From Streptomyces megasporus (lineage in GTDB: Bacteria > Actinomycetota > Actinomycetes > Streptomycetales > Streptomycetaceae): a stretch of 64,000 nucleotides of DNA. Numbering within the stretch: the first letter of the stretch is position 1; every line of letters begins with the position of its first letter. Below, one piece after another: positions 63,929 through 64,000 of this stretch. The stretch covers positions 7,035 to 71,034 of the forward strand of contig NZ_JODL01000025.1 in assembly GCF_000718985.1 (NCBI RefSeq), read 5' to 3'. The position numbers and the translations under genes were made by a program. Under the pieces are notes generated by a model. The model was not told the origin of the DNA and made no database searches. It worked only from the letters and a program-made list of their open reading frames with translations.

Positions 63929-64000
63929 GTGACGTTGCCGGTGGGTCTGACTCTTGGGCTGACCGACGTTCTCGACTGTCCTGTTTGGGATTTGTCGGCC
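63929..64000 (+). CDS. Possible start of another gene (cut by window edge)
   Basis: From GTG 63929 a frame stays open for 24 codons to the window end (MTLPVGLTLGLTDVL...). Its third positions are unusually T-rich for this genome (GGT, ACT, CTT, GTT, TGT, CCT, GAT), so it may be non-coding or acquired DNA. Evidence is thin. Confidence 0.2.
   Translation, partial: MTLPVGLTLGLTDVLDCPVWDLSA

Overview
The window is about 73% GC with strong third-position G/C bias, frequent GTG starts, GGAGG-type ribosome sites and very GC-rich hairpin terminators. Together with lineage-typical genes (a monomeric isocitrate dehydrogenase, a LysM/transglycosylase protein behind a c-di-AMP riboswitch, DUF6421, DUF6643 and Rv1733c-like proteins, a SARP regulator, a mycothiol-dependent-enzyme relic) this points to a Streptomyces chromosome or a close relative. 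I saw no rRNA, tRNA, CRISPR array, intact prophage or intact insertion sequence.

Layout. 1-3944: a catabolic operon on + (two short-chain dehydrogenases, an APH-fold kinase-like protein, a histidine phosphatase-fold protein, a zeta-crystallin-type quinone oxidoreductase). 4088-8526: on -, isocitrate dehydrogenase, the riboswitch-controlled cell-wall protein and an SPW-repeat membrane protein. 8937-9137: a cold-shock protein. 9263-17214: a tightly overlapping ABC exporter operon on - (two large FtsX-type permeases, two ATPases, one with an AbrB-like tail). 17352-18700: a divergent pair, a Pycsar-type transmembrane effector and a Crp-like cyclic-nucleotide-binding regulator. 18888-23212: a metabolite:H+ symporter, a GAF/PucR regulator and a 3-hydroxybutyrate-dehydrogenase-like SDR. 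23253-27637: Nudix hydrolase, Asp/Glu racemase family protein, two-domain TerD protein, DUF6643 protein, MOSC protein.

27893-31889: a GAF-domain regulator divergent from phosphoketolase. 32218-37852: an Rv1733c-like protein, a beta-helix/AAA+ fusion and a multi-pass membrane serine hydrolase. 38130-43443: a run of regulators (DeoR, HATPase, ROK repressor, SARP) around a doubly broken maleylpyruvate-isomerase-family gene. 43564-44917: a TetR gene divergent from a deazaflavin-type oxidoreductase over two matching palindromes. 44973-51046: a geranylgeranyl-reductase-family flavoprotein, M20 dipeptidase, kinase-Nudix fusion, ROK sugar kinase and LacI regulator. 51107-52314: SDR plus MerR. 52408-54211: etfB-etfA. 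54738-56588: thioredoxin-like, DUF4395 and PlsC proteins. 56769-60120: the DUF6421-SDR-threonine aldolase operon. 60463-63910: glycerophosphodiesterase, GNAT, VOC, DUF5134 and M56 peptidase genes.

Several enzymes sit beside a likely local regulator with a visible palindrome (TetR, LacI, ROK, MerR, and a dyad before etfB). The best candidates for undescribed biology are the Pycsar-effector/Crp pair without an adjacent cyclase, the translationally coupled DUF6421 operon, and the beta-helix/AAA+ fusion. Functions come from motif recognition by eye; no database search was possible.
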